A stretch of 64,000 nucleotides of DNA from Lutimonas saemankumensis (GTDB lineage: Bacteria > Bacteroidota > Bacteroidia > Flavobacteriales > Flavobacteriaceae): contig NZ_JAIUZR010000003.1 in the NCBI RefSeq assembly GCF_020171465.1, forward strand, positions 248,001 to 312,000, in the 5' to 3' direction. Positions 16,861 through 25,062 of the stretch are shown in pieces (positions within the stretch are counted from its first letter, which is position 1; each line of letters starts with the position of its first letter). The notes under the pieces were generated by a model that made no database searches, was not told the DNA's origin, and was given only the letters and a program-made list of their open reading frames with translations. A program made the translations under genes and the position numbers.

Positions 16861-18335
16861 ATGAGATTATCTATTAAATTACTATGTTTTGTTTTCATAA
16901 CTTTTTCAACATTAAATACTTTTTCTCAAAACACTGATAATGAACTCTTCGATAGAATTGACTCTTATTTGGAGTCAAGCGTAACAAATGGGTTTTCCGG
17001 AGTGGTTCTCGTTTCTAAAAAGGGGGAAATTATTTTATCTAAAGGATATGGATGGGCTATAGGGAAAACAAAATACCCAACTCACCATCAACAGTTTTTA
17101 ACATTGGATCTGTAACTAAGCAATTTACTGCATCTGCCATTTTAAAACTTGTAGAACAAGGAAAGATTAAAACATCCGATAAAATAAGTTTATATTATGC
17201 CCAAACTCCTATCGACAAAAGGGAGATAACTATTCATCAGTTATTGACTCATACATCAGGAATTTCTGAAAGAACGGGAGGTTTTAGATATGATGAAGCA
17301 AGTAAAGAACAATTTCTAATAGAATTTTTTGAATCAGAATTACAATCTAAACCTGGAACAAAGTACCAATATGCAAATGCTAACTACATTATGCTAACGT
17401 CTATATTAGAATTGATTTCAGGACAAACGTATAGTTCTTTTCTCAATGACTATTTATTTGAACCTTCTCAAATGAAAAGCACGGGATATAAAAGTATCAC
17501 CTTTAACACAGAAAGGCTTGCTCATGGATACTACTATGATAGAAATGATGAGAAATGGACAGATTGGGGAACAACCCAGCAACATCTCCCTTACAATAAT
17601 AAACACTGGTACAGTATTGGTAAGGGAGACATTCATTCCACCATAGAAGATCTGTATAAATGGCATGTTGCTTTAAAAGACGACGTCGTTTTAACATCAA
17701 AAACCAAGGAAATCCAAGAAACACCTTACGTAGCCGAAAATGATGAAATGACCTCATATTATGGGTATGGTTGGGCAATATTTCAAAGTGACAGAGACAC
17801 CAAAATCGTTGCTCATAATGGTAGTAATGGATTATATTTTACAGATTTTGTTAGATTTACAGAGGGTGATGTGGTTGTTATATACATTACAAATGCGTTT
17901 TTAGGAAGTGGTTCAGAAAATGTTGCCCAAGAAATTGGTAAAATGATTTTTGATTCAAATTATAGGGCAACACCAATTTCCAAGAACGTTTATGAATTAA
18001 TTCATGAATTTATGAAAATGAATCCATCTGTAAATGCGGAAAAATTACCAGATTTTTTAAAAAAAGAACTTAATTATGAATTTAACGACCATGCCGTACT
18101 AAATAGACTTGGATATAGCAAGTTGAAAAAAGAAGACAAACCTGACTGGGCGTTAGAACTATTTAAACTTAATGTGAAGTTATTCCCTGAAGATGGCAAT
18201 TTATGGGATTCTCTTGGAGAAGCTTATTTAAAATATAACAAAATGGAAGAAGCTATAATGAGTTACACTAAAGCCGTGGAATTAGGTAATGAAGGCTCAA
18301 AGGAAACATTGAATGAATTGTTAAAAAAAGAATAG
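16861..18335 (+). pseudogene. Frameshifted serine hydrolase (beta-lactamase fold) with TPR tail
   Basis: The gene starts at ATG 16861 with a signal peptide (ending NTFSQ), reads KGYGWA, and then leaves its frame near 17057. The second frame carries all catalytic motifs: SVTK, YANANY, HNGSNG, and a C-terminal TPR region (DGNLWDSLGEAYLKY). Adding one base near GGCTATAGG (for example GCT AAT AGG) would restore a protein of about 490 residues collinear with the paralogue at 6292-7779 (KGYGLANKEKS there). So one base has been lost, or this is a sequencing error. If it is real, neither open piece would make an active exported enzyme. Confidence 0.85.
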
Positions 18336-18347
18336 AGTGAAAAACTG

Positions 18348-18480
18348 TTGACAACAACAGCTGTAAGAATTAACCAAATTTATTCGAATGCCAAAATTAA
18401 TACAGTAAACCATAATTCTCGCATTTACCAAAAAATTAGTCCATAAACGGGCTACTGCTCTTAGTTAAGACCGTTGGCAA
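18348..18480. repeat. Palindromic element ends around a 133-bp gap
   Basis: TTGACAAC (18348-18355), 13 bp after the serine hydrolase stop, pairs with GTTGGCAA (18473-18480) at 7 of 8 positions. The 3' end reads AAGACCGTTGGCAATAAT and lies 11 bp before the next ATG. Inner pairing is weaker. It fits the pattern of a stop codon, a TTGnCAACA end, then a CCGTTGGCAA end and the next start. Confidence 0.5.
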
Positions 18481-18491
18481 TAATATAAAAA

Positions 18492-19388
18492 ATGAACAAA
18501 CTCTTATTTATCTTAATTCTAATGATGGTTTTTTTTGGTTGTAAAAATGAAAAAGCAAAATTAGAGTTCTTAACTGAAAAGATACCTGATGAAATACCTA
18601 TTGTATTTAGAAAGGAAATAATTCCTGATAAAGGGATTATTCACAAGGGAATATTTAGTCCTGACTTAAAAGAATATTACTATACAATATCCGATAAGAA
18701 TTTTGAAAATTTTAATGTTTTTAAAATAGAGAAAAATAATGGTATTTGGTCTGAACCAAAAGAAGCTTTCTTCAATAGTGATTATAATGAACACGGTATG
18801 AGTTTTTCACCGAATGGAAAGACTCTTTATTTCAGCTCTACAAGACCGGTTAGTATTGATGGATTCCTTCAGACATGGCATATTTGGAAATCTGACAAGA
18901 TTAACGGAAAATGGAATGAACCAGTTTTTGTCGACATTCCAAATTTGAGAAACAAATTAGTTTCTCATCCTACAGTTACCAATTCTGGAACTTTATATTT
19001 TCACTCAAGCAATTTGGACTATACTGAAATGGATATTTATTACTCAAAAAAGGTAAATGGAAAATTTGAGGACGCTAAAAGAGTTGAAGTAAAATCTAAA
19101 TTGAGAAAATGTACTCCATATATTTCACCAGAAGAAGATTATTTGATTTTTGCTTCAATTGGAAACAAACTTGATTTAATGATTAGTTATAATGATGGAA
19201 AGGGCAAATGGATAGGCACTAAAAAATTGAGTGATAAAATTAATAACGAAGGACAAGGAAATCCTTATGTTACACCTGACAACAAATTTCTTTTTTTTAC
19301 AACTGGAGAGTATTTGAAAAAAAAATGGAAAGTTAAGTGGGTGAATATAGAATCCGAAATTAAAATAACTAATACCAACAACAAATAA
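18492..19388 (+). CDS. PD40/TolB-like beta-propeller lipoprotein
   Basis: A 298-residue lipoprotein (signal ending VFFGCK, Cys at about 17). It has repeated PD40/WD40-like blades: GMSFSPNGKTLYFSSTRP (about 98), SHPTVTNSGTLYFHSS (about 158), CTPYISPEEDYLIFAS (about 208) and GNPYVTPDNKFLFFTT (about 257). These blades are typical of TolB and of periplasmic proteins that bind peptidoglycan-associated partners. No enzyme motif is seen. It is a single-gene unit. Its stop codon is part of a terminator-like hairpin. Confidence 0.8.
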   Translation: MNKLLFILILMMVFFGCKNEKAKLEFLTEKIPDEIPIVFRKEIIPDKGIIHKGIFSPDLKEYYYTISDKNFENFNVFKIEKNNGIWSEPKEAFFNSDYNEHGMSFSPNGKTLYFSSTRPVSIDGFLQTWHIWKSDKINGKWNEPVFVDIPNLRNKLVSHPTVTNSGTLYFHSSNLDYTEMDIYYSKKVNGKFEDAKRVEVKSKLRKCTPYISPEEDYLIFASIGNKLDLMISYNDGKGKWIGTKKLSDKINNEGQGNPYVTPDNKFLFFTTGEYLKKKWKVKWVNIESEIKITNTNNK

Positions 19389-19413
19389 ACGCCATTAAAA
19401 AAGGGCGTTTATT
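19384..19413 (+). terminator. Hairpin at the end of the PD40 gene
   Basis: AATAAACGCC (19384-19393) and GGCGTTTATT (19404-19413) form a perfect 10-bp stem around a 10-base A-rich loop. It starts inside the stop codon region. There is no long T-tract beyond TTTATT, so it may be a weak terminator or an mRNA-stabilising stem. Confidence 0.5.
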
Positions 19414-19465
19414 CAAACCATTGTGCATCATTTAAATAAGCGACAAAGCTAATAGATAAAATATT

Positions 19466-20089
19466 ATGGCAGGACCAAATAAAGACATTAAATTTCCAAT
19501 TGAGAATTATGACAGACTTTGTTTTTTGAAGAATATTGTAAAAAATCCTAACATTATTATTGGTGACTACACGTATTATGACGACTTCGATAATGTTGAA
19601 AATTTTGAAAAAAATGTAAAATACCTTTTTGATTTCATTGGTGACAAGTTAGTAATTGGAAAGTTTTGTATGATTGCTTCAGACGTTAATTTTATAATGA
19701 ACGGAGCGAATCATTTGACAAATGCAATCACCTCTTATCCATTTGCGATTTTCGGAAAAGGCTGGGAAAAAGCCATGGATGGAAAATCTTATCCTAAAAA
19801 AGGAGACATAAATATTGGAAACGATGTTTGGATTGGATATAATGCAACCATTATGGCAGGAGTCACAATTGGAGATGGAGCAATAATTGCAACAAATTCG
19901 ACTGTTGTTAAGGACGTTGAACCTTATTCAATAGTTGGAGGAAATCCTGCAATCGAAATAAAGAAACGATTTTCAGAAGATATAATTGAAAAACTATTGG
20001 AGCTCAAATGGTGGGACTGGGAAATAGAAAAAATCACAAAGAATGTACAGAGTTTGACAAGTAATGACATTACTAAAATAATTGAATAA
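19466..20089 (+). CDS. Vat-like xenobiotic acetyltransferase (left-handed beta-helix)
   Basis: A 207-residue hexapeptide acetyltransferase. It matches the streptogramin A acetyltransferase (Vat) pattern along its length: GPNKD near the start, IGDYTYYDDF, IGKFCMIASDVNFIMNGANH with the catalytic His83, SYPFAIFGKGWEKAM, and the helix repeats IGNDVWIGYNATIMAGVTIG. It ends with SIVGGNPA and a WWDWEIEKI helix. The family transfers acetyl from acetyl-CoA to virginiamycin M-type antibiotics. Chloramphenicol acetyltransferases of the CatB type are close relatives. Actual resistance is not shown. It is a single-gene unit in the cassette-like region. Confidence 0.88.
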   Translation: MAGPNKDIKFPIENYDRLCFLKNIVKNPNIIIGDYTYYDDFDNVENFEKNVKYLFDFIGDKLVIGKFCMIASDVNFIMNGANHLTNAITSYPFAIFGKGWEKAMDGKSYPKKGDINIGNDVWIGYNATIMAGVTIGDGAIIATNSTVVKDVEPYSIVGGNPAIEIKKRFSEDIIEKLLELKWWDWEIEKITKNVQSLTSNDITKIIE

Positions 20090-20102
20090 AAAACGAACGC
20101 GC

Positions 20103-20286
20103 GACAATGTATATAGAAACTACTGGAACGGCGCCTGGAGGAGTAGCCAATTTTGTTTTTATTCCTTTATCCATTATTCTGTTCCTATTGTCTGTAAATT
20201 GGACAAAACCCTCAGCATGAATGAAAAAACCGAGGCCAAAGTAATGTTCCGCTTTGGATTTTAATCCCTTTATAAAATATATTGTC
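20103..20286. repeat. Long imperfect palindromic intergenic element
   Basis: GACAATGTATATAG (20103-20116) pairs imperfectly with ATATATTGTC (20277-20286) across about 184 bp. An inner stem CCAAAG/CTTTGG is at about 20236-20257. It fills the gap between the acetyltransferase and the DUF6326 gene. A 60-codon open frame in it has no family resemblance and is not called. Confidence 0.45.
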
Positions 20287-20305
20287 TAAAACTTAAAAAA
20301 TAAAA

Positions 20306-20749
20306 ATGACTCAAAAACCTAAAAAAGCAAAATCCTTAATTGATTATAAAATCAACTTAAAAATTAAGATAGCTTCTCTTTGGACCGCGTTGATGTTTCT
20401 TTACATATATGCCGATTACTTTAGGCTAATGACTCCAAATAAATTGGAAAAAATGATGAATCTTCAAACACCATTGGGAACCACAACTCCCGAACTGTTG
20501 GTTATTTTTTCTGTAATTTTAATAATCCCGGCTTTGATGATATTTCTTTCCATTTTTCTGAAACCTCAATTGAATAAATGGTTAAATATTCTTATTTCAT
20601 TCTTATATGCTATAATTTCTCTCCTTATTATTGTAACCAGTATTGGTAATGAATGGCAAATGTTCTTCGTCATTTTCAATATTATTGAACTTATAATTTT
20701 AGTGCTAATTATATATCTTGTATGGAATTGGCCAAGGCACAATCCTTGA
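20306..20749 (+). CDS. DUF6326-like small membrane protein
   Basis: A 147-residue protein with four predicted membrane helices (about 25-45, 65-88, 95-115 and 118-140). The motifs SLWTALMFLYIYADYF and the C-terminal YLVWNWPRH match the pattern I know from DUF6326 proteins. The function is unknown. It is a single-gene unit bounded by palindromic gaps. Confidence 0.65.
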   Translation: MTQKPKKAKSLIDYKINLKIKIASLWTALMFLYIYADYFRLMTPNKLEKMMNLQTPLGTTTPELLVIFSVILIIPALMIFLSIFLKPQLNKWLNILISFLYAIISLLIIVTSIGNEWQMFFVIFNIIELIILVLIIYLVWNWPRHNP

Positions 20750-20762
20750 AAAAATTGACTTG

Positions 20763-20888
20763 AATAAATTGCGATGCGCCAACTGTGCTGATAATTTATA
20801 GCTTTTGATTTTTCCTTGCTGAAAATCCAGGTCCTGAATAAAAGCCAGTTTTTATTTGTTGAATTTATTACTATAACACGCAATTATT
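20763..20888. repeat. Imperfect palindromic intergenic element
   Basis: AATAAATTGCG (20763-20773) pairs with CGCAATTATT (20879-20888) with one bulged A. The interior has only partial symmetry. It fills most of the 177-bp gap before the SUMF1 gene. Confidence 0.45.
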
Positions 20889-20926
20889 GACATACACGAC
20901 GCTTGAAGTAATTTAAAACAGAACGT

Positions 20927-21739
20927 ATGATAAATAAGACATTTATATTTTTGATCGGAATTTTAGTATTCAATTCTTGTAAACAAAATAATGAAAAAAT
21001 AGACTGGATTTTTGTGGAAGGTGGAACTTTTGAACAAGGTAAAAACCAAATTATTATTAGTCCCAAAGGAGATACCATCAGGGGCTTTACAAGCCCTCAT
21101 AGAATAATTGAACTCAGTGACTTCTACATTAGTAAATATGAGATAACGGTTAAACAATTCAGGGAGTTTTGTAAAAAGACAGGTAGGAAAATGCCAGAGC
21201 CACCTATCGAAAATGCTCATGGAAAAAAGGTTTATTACAAATGGATAGACGAAAATCCAATGCTCGCAACTTGGGATGAAGCAAATGAATTTGCAATTTG
21301 GGCTGGCGGAAGACTGCCAACAGAAGCAGAATGGGAATATGCAGCTAAAGGAGGAAAAAAATCAAAGGGGTACAAGTATAGTGGCAGCAACGATCCAAAA
21401 GAAGTGGGATGGGTAAAAGAAAACTCAAATGGTACCTTTCATAAAGTTGGACTTCTCAAACCAAATGAACTTGACATCTATGATATGACAGGAAATGTTG
21501 GAGAATGGGTTTTGGATTGGTACAATCCCGAAAAAGACAGTTTAGTGAGTAAAGTCAATCCACAGGGACCACCAGATGGTGAAGATAAGATTTCAAAGGG
21601 GGTAAGTTGGTTTTATGAAACCCAGGGAGCCGACGGAAAACCTTTAGCATATGGAATTCATATGCCGGAAGTGAGGTATCAATCACCGATAAATACACGA
21701 AATGACGGATTCGGATTTAGAATAGCAAAGGATGAATAA
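20927..21739 (+). CDS. SUMF1 (formylglycine-generating-enzyme-like) lipoprotein
   Basis: A 270-residue protein with a short lipoprotein signal (VFNSCK). The FGE-sulfatase/SUMF1 fold is shown by GTFEQG at the start, DFYISKYEITVKQFREFCK, WDEANEFAIWAGGRLPTEAE, WEYAAKGG, DIYDMTGNVGEWVLDWY and the terminal NDGFGFRIA. The paired cysteines needed for formylglycine formation are not evident, so it is more likely a SUMF1-fold protein with another role (binding or lipoprotein function). No sulfatase gene is nearby. Confidence 0.85.
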   Translation: MINKTFIFLIGILVFNSCKQNNEKIDWIFVEGGTFEQGKNQIIISPKGDTIRGFTSPHRIIELSDFYISKYEITVKQFREFCKKTGRKMPEPPIENAHGKKVYYKWIDENPMLATWDEANEFAIWAGGRLPTEAEWEYAAKGGKKSKGYKYSGSNDPKEVGWVKENSNGTFHKVGLLKPNELDIYDMTGNVGEWVLDWYNPEKDSLVSKVNPQGPPDGEDKISKGVSWFYETQGADGKPLAYGIHMPEVRYQSPINTRNDGFGFRIAKDE

Positions 21740-21749
21740 AAACTACCGC

Positions 21750-21819
21750 CCATGTTGGCCGTAAATGGAAAGCGAGTTCGCTGTGCTGGTGTCACAACGT
21801 AATCGTAACCAAGACATGG
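21750..21819. repeat. Imperfect palindromic intergenic element, attC-like
   Basis: CCATGTTGG (21750-21758) pairs with CCAAGACATGG (21809-21819) with a two-base bulge. An inner hairpin AGCGA-GT-TCGCT lies at 21771-21782. The 70-bp element begins 11 bp after the SUMF1 stop. Confidence 0.55.
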
Positions 21820-21972
21820 CTTAAGTATGAAGATTAAAGTATACAAACTGCAACAAAGCGCATAATTAGTTCCTTGGAATTAATTAACTTGTAATCTTAT
21901 CGGAATATTCTATTTGAATTTCCTTTAACCAATTATGCATTAACACCTATGATATATTAAAATCAAACCGAT

Positions 21973-23148
21973 ATGAATAGAATAGTTTCAATTTTTATAA
22001 TCGTGCTCATTTGTTCTCAATCGTACGGGCAAAAGCCAAGAGCAAGGGATTTGGGAGTTCCCTTTGTTGGTGTAACAGGGGAATTCAATGCAATTACAGA
22101 TGTGAAAGGTGTAGAGGTTGGTTATAGTACAATTATTTCGGGCGAAGGAGAAAATGTCCTAGGTAAAGGGCCTGTTAGAACTGGAGTGACTGCCATTTTT
22201 CCAAGAGGGAAAGACAAAAAATTTAGTCCAGTTTATGCCAACTGGTACAGTTTAAATGGAAATGGGGAAATGACAGGTACAACTTGGGTAACTGAATCTG
22301 GTTTTCTTGAAACTCCAATTATGATTACCAATACCAATAGTGTTGGTGAAGTAAGACAAGCTGTACTGAAATGGTATGTTGATACTGATTGGTATAATGG
22401 AGAAAACTGGTGGTATACCTATCCGGTAGTTGCGGAAACATATGACGGATTTCTTAATGATATTTATGGGTTTCACGTAAAAGAAAAGCATGTTTTAGAG
22501 GCTATAGAAAATTCTTCAGGTGGAAAAATAGCTGAAGGAAATGTTGGCGGAGGGACTGGAATGATGAGTTTGGGCTTTAAAGGAGGAACCGGAACCTCAT
22601 CAAGGATTTTTAAGATAAAGGATTCAACGTATACAGTTGGAGCAATTGTACAGTCAAATTTTGGAGCTAAAAGAAATTTATCAATTGCAGGCGTACCTGT
22701 TGGCATAGAGCTAAAAGACACTTTAAATTATGAATACAACGCACCGCCAACATCGAGAAGACAAGAAGGAGATGGCTCTATTATAGTAATTGTTGCAACT
22801 GATGTGCCTTTATTACCACACCAATTAAAAAGAATCGCCCAACGAATTCCTTTAGGGGTTGGTATTGTTGGTGGACGAGGAAGTAATGGCTCCGGAGACA
22901 TATTTTTGGCATTTTCAACAGCAAATGAAAAGGCTTTTAATCGCGACGAAATGACAACTGTAGAAACCATGTCAAATGATTTGCTTATGCCGGTTTTTGA
23001 GGCAACTGTCCAAGCTGTTGAAGAAGCAATCATCAATGCTATGGTCGCTGCTGATACTATGGAAGGAATTCATGGAAATAAAGCCTACGCCATTCCACAC
23101 GACTTATTGATTGAAACGCTAAAAAAATATAATCGAATAAAAAAATAA
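21973..23148 (+). CDS. DmpA-type aminopeptidase (P1/S58 family), secreted
   Basis: A 391-residue N-terminal nucleophile peptidase of the DmpA/BapA group with a signal peptide (1-19, ending QSYG). The motifs RARDLGVPFVG, ITDVKGVEVGYSTI, TGVTAIFPRG and GGGTGM(M)SLGFKGGTGTSS are typical. The autocleavage site is at the G-S of SNGSGDIFLAFST (Ser307), giving alpha and beta subunits. Members remove N-terminal residues, often D-amino acids or beta-residues. It probably acts in the periplasm on peptides. It is separate from the following AraC gene by 49 bp. Confidence 0.9.
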   Translation: MNRIVSIFIIVLICSQSYGQKPRARDLGVPFVGVTGEFNAITDVKGVEVGYSTIISGEGENVLGKGPVRTGVTAIFPRGKDKKFSPVYANWYSLNGNGEMTGTTWVTESGFLETPIMITNTNSVGEVRQAVLKWYVDTDWYNGENWWYTYPVVAETYDGFLNDIYGFHVKEKHVLEAIENSSGGKIAEGNVGGGTGMMSLGFKGGTGTSSRIFKIKDSTYTVGAIVQSNFGAKRNLSIAGVPVGIELKDTLNYEYNAPPTSRRQEGDGSIIVIVATDVPLLPHQLKRIAQRIPLGVGIVGGRGSNGSGDIFLAFSTANEKAFNRDEMTTVETMSNDLLMPVFEATVQAVEEAIINAMVAADTMEGIHGNKAYAIPHDLLIETLKKYNRIKK

Positions 23149-23197
23149 CCTGGTACAACTATGGCTATAATTAAACCTATATGAGATAAGCAAAAGA

Positions 23198-24049
23198 ATG
23201 AATCGTGAAATAATTGACATATATGATTATACGATTTTATTGGAAGAGGCTTCATCCGATAATAGTTTAGTTGATTCATGTTTTTTTGACGAGCCGGTAA
23301 TCGCTATTGCCTTTTATGGTGCGGGTGATGTTGGCCTTAAGGTTAAGTTTGATGGAAAAGCCAAAGAGTTTCATCACACCAAAGGTATAGTTCTATCATT
23401 TTATGCAGATAGTAAAGTGGAATTTGAACATTATGTTTCAAGACTGAAACCGCTTAAGTGCCTGGTTATAGCAACAACCGTCAGAAATATAGACAAATTG
23501 CCAAATGGTGAAAGTCAGTTTTTAGAAAAATTTTTACATCAGTTGGTACACCCAAAAGATCACTATGTTGAAGGGCCTGTGTTCAATATGAGTCCGGAAA
23601 TGTTTCAATTAGTGGACCAGTTCTTTAGCAATACTTACCATGGTGAAATTAAAATGATGTTCTACAAAAGCCATATCGCAGCTTTACTTTCTCATTATTT
23701 TGCCCAATTGGCGATTCAACACAACACAACCCTTGATACTTCGCTGCTGGAAAAAGTTAATCTGGCCCAGGAAATTTTAGTCTCTGATTTAGAAAATCCT
23801 CCTTCCTTAACCGAGCTTGCCCATAAAATTGGGATCAATACCAATAAACTGAAAATAGAATTCAAAGCACAGTTTGGTGTTCCCGTTTTCAAATACTTAC
23901 AAAACGAACGTTTAAAAAAAGCCTACAACTTAATTAAGAACGAGCAGAATACAATCCAGGAAGCTGCCTGGGCAGTGGGTTATGACAGTTTAGGTTCCTT
24001 CTCAAATGCGTTCGAAAAAAAGTTTGGCTACAGACCGAGCCAGGTATAA
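23198..24049 (+). CDS. AraC-family regulator, probable activator of the following operon
   Basis: A 283-residue AraC/XylS regulator. Residues 1-170 are a sensor domain without clear motifs. The C-terminal HTH pair (LTELAHKIGINTNKLKIEFK and IQEAAWAVGYDSLGSFSNAF, ending GYRPSQV) resembles PchR-type regulators. Immediately after its stop come two direct repeats and a promoter element leading to a four-gene operon, which it probably activates. The ligand is unknown. Confidence 0.9.
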   Translation: MNREIIDIYDYTILLEEASSDNSLVDSCFFDEPVIAIAFYGAGDVGLKVKFDGKAKEFHHTKGIVLSFYADSKVEFEHYVSRLKPLKCLVIATTVRNIDKLPNGESQFLEKFLHQLVHPKDHYVEGPVFNMSPEMFQLVDQFFSNTYHGEIKMMFYKSHIAALLSHYFAQLAIQHNTTLDTSLLEKVNLAQEILVSDLENPPSLTELAHKIGINTNKLKIEFKAQFGVPVFKYLQNERLKKAYNLIKNEQNTIQEAAWAVGYDSLGSFSNAFEKKFGYRPSQV

Positions 24050-24086
24050 AATTCTTTTCGAATAAATCATAATTCTTTTTGAATAA
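24050..24086 (+). promoter_or_regulatory. AraC-type operator: two direct repeats 21 bp apart
   Basis: AATTCTTTTCGAATAA (24050-24065) and AATTCTTTTTGAATAA (24071-24086) are identical at 15 of 16 positions and are spaced by 21 bp (two helical turns), the layout bound by AraC dimers. They lie right behind the araC-like gene and 22 bp upstream of the -7 element at 24108. Confidence 0.7.
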
Positions 24087-24107
24087 GCAGGCGGTTCACT
24101 GCTGCCA

Positions 24108-24115
24108 TAGATTTG
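24108..24115 (+). promoter_or_regulatory. Bacteroidota-type -7 element TAGATTTG
   Basis: TAGATTTG fits TAnnTTTG, 26 bp before the DUF5367 start. No good -33 TTTG lies at the right distance, as expected for a promoter that needs an activator. The direct repeats at 24050-24086 provide the activator site. Confidence 0.6.
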
Positions 24116-24140
24116 CATCATAATTCTAAATCAAAAAATT

Positions 24141-24533
24141 ATGATCAGTAAAAAATTGTATAGCATTGTATGTGCCATTTTAGTCTGGATTTTGGGTGTA
24201 GGCTTTTACCTCTTATCGTTTTATGTACCCGTTTTGGAAAATCCTGAACTACAATCTAATATTGTACTGGCATTAGCCATTATTCCGAGTTCATGTTTAG
24301 GGACCTATCTGTTCTATAAAAAGGGCTATTTAAAACCAGCATCACTTGCACTTACCTTCATAACAGTGGCTATTGTATTGGATATGCTGATAACGGTCCC
24401 GGTATTTGTAATTCCAAACGGAGGAAGTTATTCTTCGTTTTTTGGAGATCCGATGTTTTACACGCTGGTCGTGGAGTTTTACTTCATTGTACTGTATTAT
24501 GGGAATTATTTAACCAAAACAGTAGAGGCATGA
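24141..24533 (+). CDS. DUF5367-like membrane protein
   Basis: A 130-residue protein with four membrane helices (about 5-28, 38-58, 66-88 and 105-122). The stretch LDMLITVPVFVIPNGGSYSSFF is characteristic of what I recognise as DUF5367. The function is unknown. It is the first gene of a probable operon under the AraC regulator and overlaps the next gene by 4 bp (ATGA). Confidence 0.7.
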   Translation: MISKKLYSIVCAILVWILGVGFYLLSFYVPVLENPELQSNIVLALAIIPSSCLGTYLFYKKGYLKPASLALTFITVAIVLDMLITVPVFVIPNGGSYSSFFGDPMFYTLVVEFYFIVLYYGNYLTKTVEA

Positions 24534-25009
24534 AAACAATTGTTCTTTTTACAACGGTTTTATTAAATGCCCTTGCTACAGGCTTCTTCTTTGCCTGGTC
24601 CGTTTCGGTCATTTTAGGAACAAAAAAGGTGGGTGACTTCACTTACCTGGAAAGCATGCAGAGCATCAACAGGGAAATCTTAAACCCGGCATTTTTTATC
24701 GTATTCTTTGGAAGCATAATTTCACTTTTTGCAAGTGCCATTTTACAGTATAGTTACAAGCCCATGTTTTGGTTTCTGGCAGCATCTGCAGTAATCTATC
24801 TGATAGGAACTTTTGGTGTGACAGCCTTTGGAAATGTTCCACTCAATAATGAATTAGAAGCTTTACACTTTAAAGAACTAAGTATAAATGAATTGAGAAG
24901 CTTCAGAACCTATTATGAAAGCATATGGAATCGATATCATACTTTAAGAACACTTTCATCATTGATATCATTTGTGCTCTTAATTACAGGAATATTTTAC
25001 TCAAAATAA
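24530..25009 (+). CDS. DUF1772 (anthrone oxygenase-like) membrane protein
   Basis: A 159-residue membrane protein with four helices. The conserved FGNVPLNNELEAL motif and the late WNRYHTLRTLSSLISFVLL are typical of DUF1772, related to anthrone oxygenases and noxC-type proteins. Its role here is unclear. It is coupled by a 4-bp overlap to the previous membrane protein. Confidence 0.8.
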   Translation: MKTIVLFTTVLLNALATGFFFAWSVSVILGTKKVGDFTYLESMQSINREILNPAFFIVFFGSIISLFASAILQYSYKPMFWFLAASAVIYLIGTFGVTAFGNVPLNNELEALHFKELSINELRSFRTYYESIWNRYHTLRTLSSLISFVLLITGIFYSK

Positions 25010-25062
25010 GACTTGATTAAAACCAAGTAGAATTAAAATTTAATATATAAAAAAATATAATT

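Noticed and set aside
20082-20264. 60-codon + strand frame in the gap after the acetyltransferase
   Set aside because: It lies inside a palindromic element, overlaps the acetyltransferase end, and its translation shows no family features.
20927-21739. True formylglycine-generating enzyme
   Set aside because: The active-site cysteine pair is not evident and no sulfatase is nearby, so only the SUMF1 fold is claimed.
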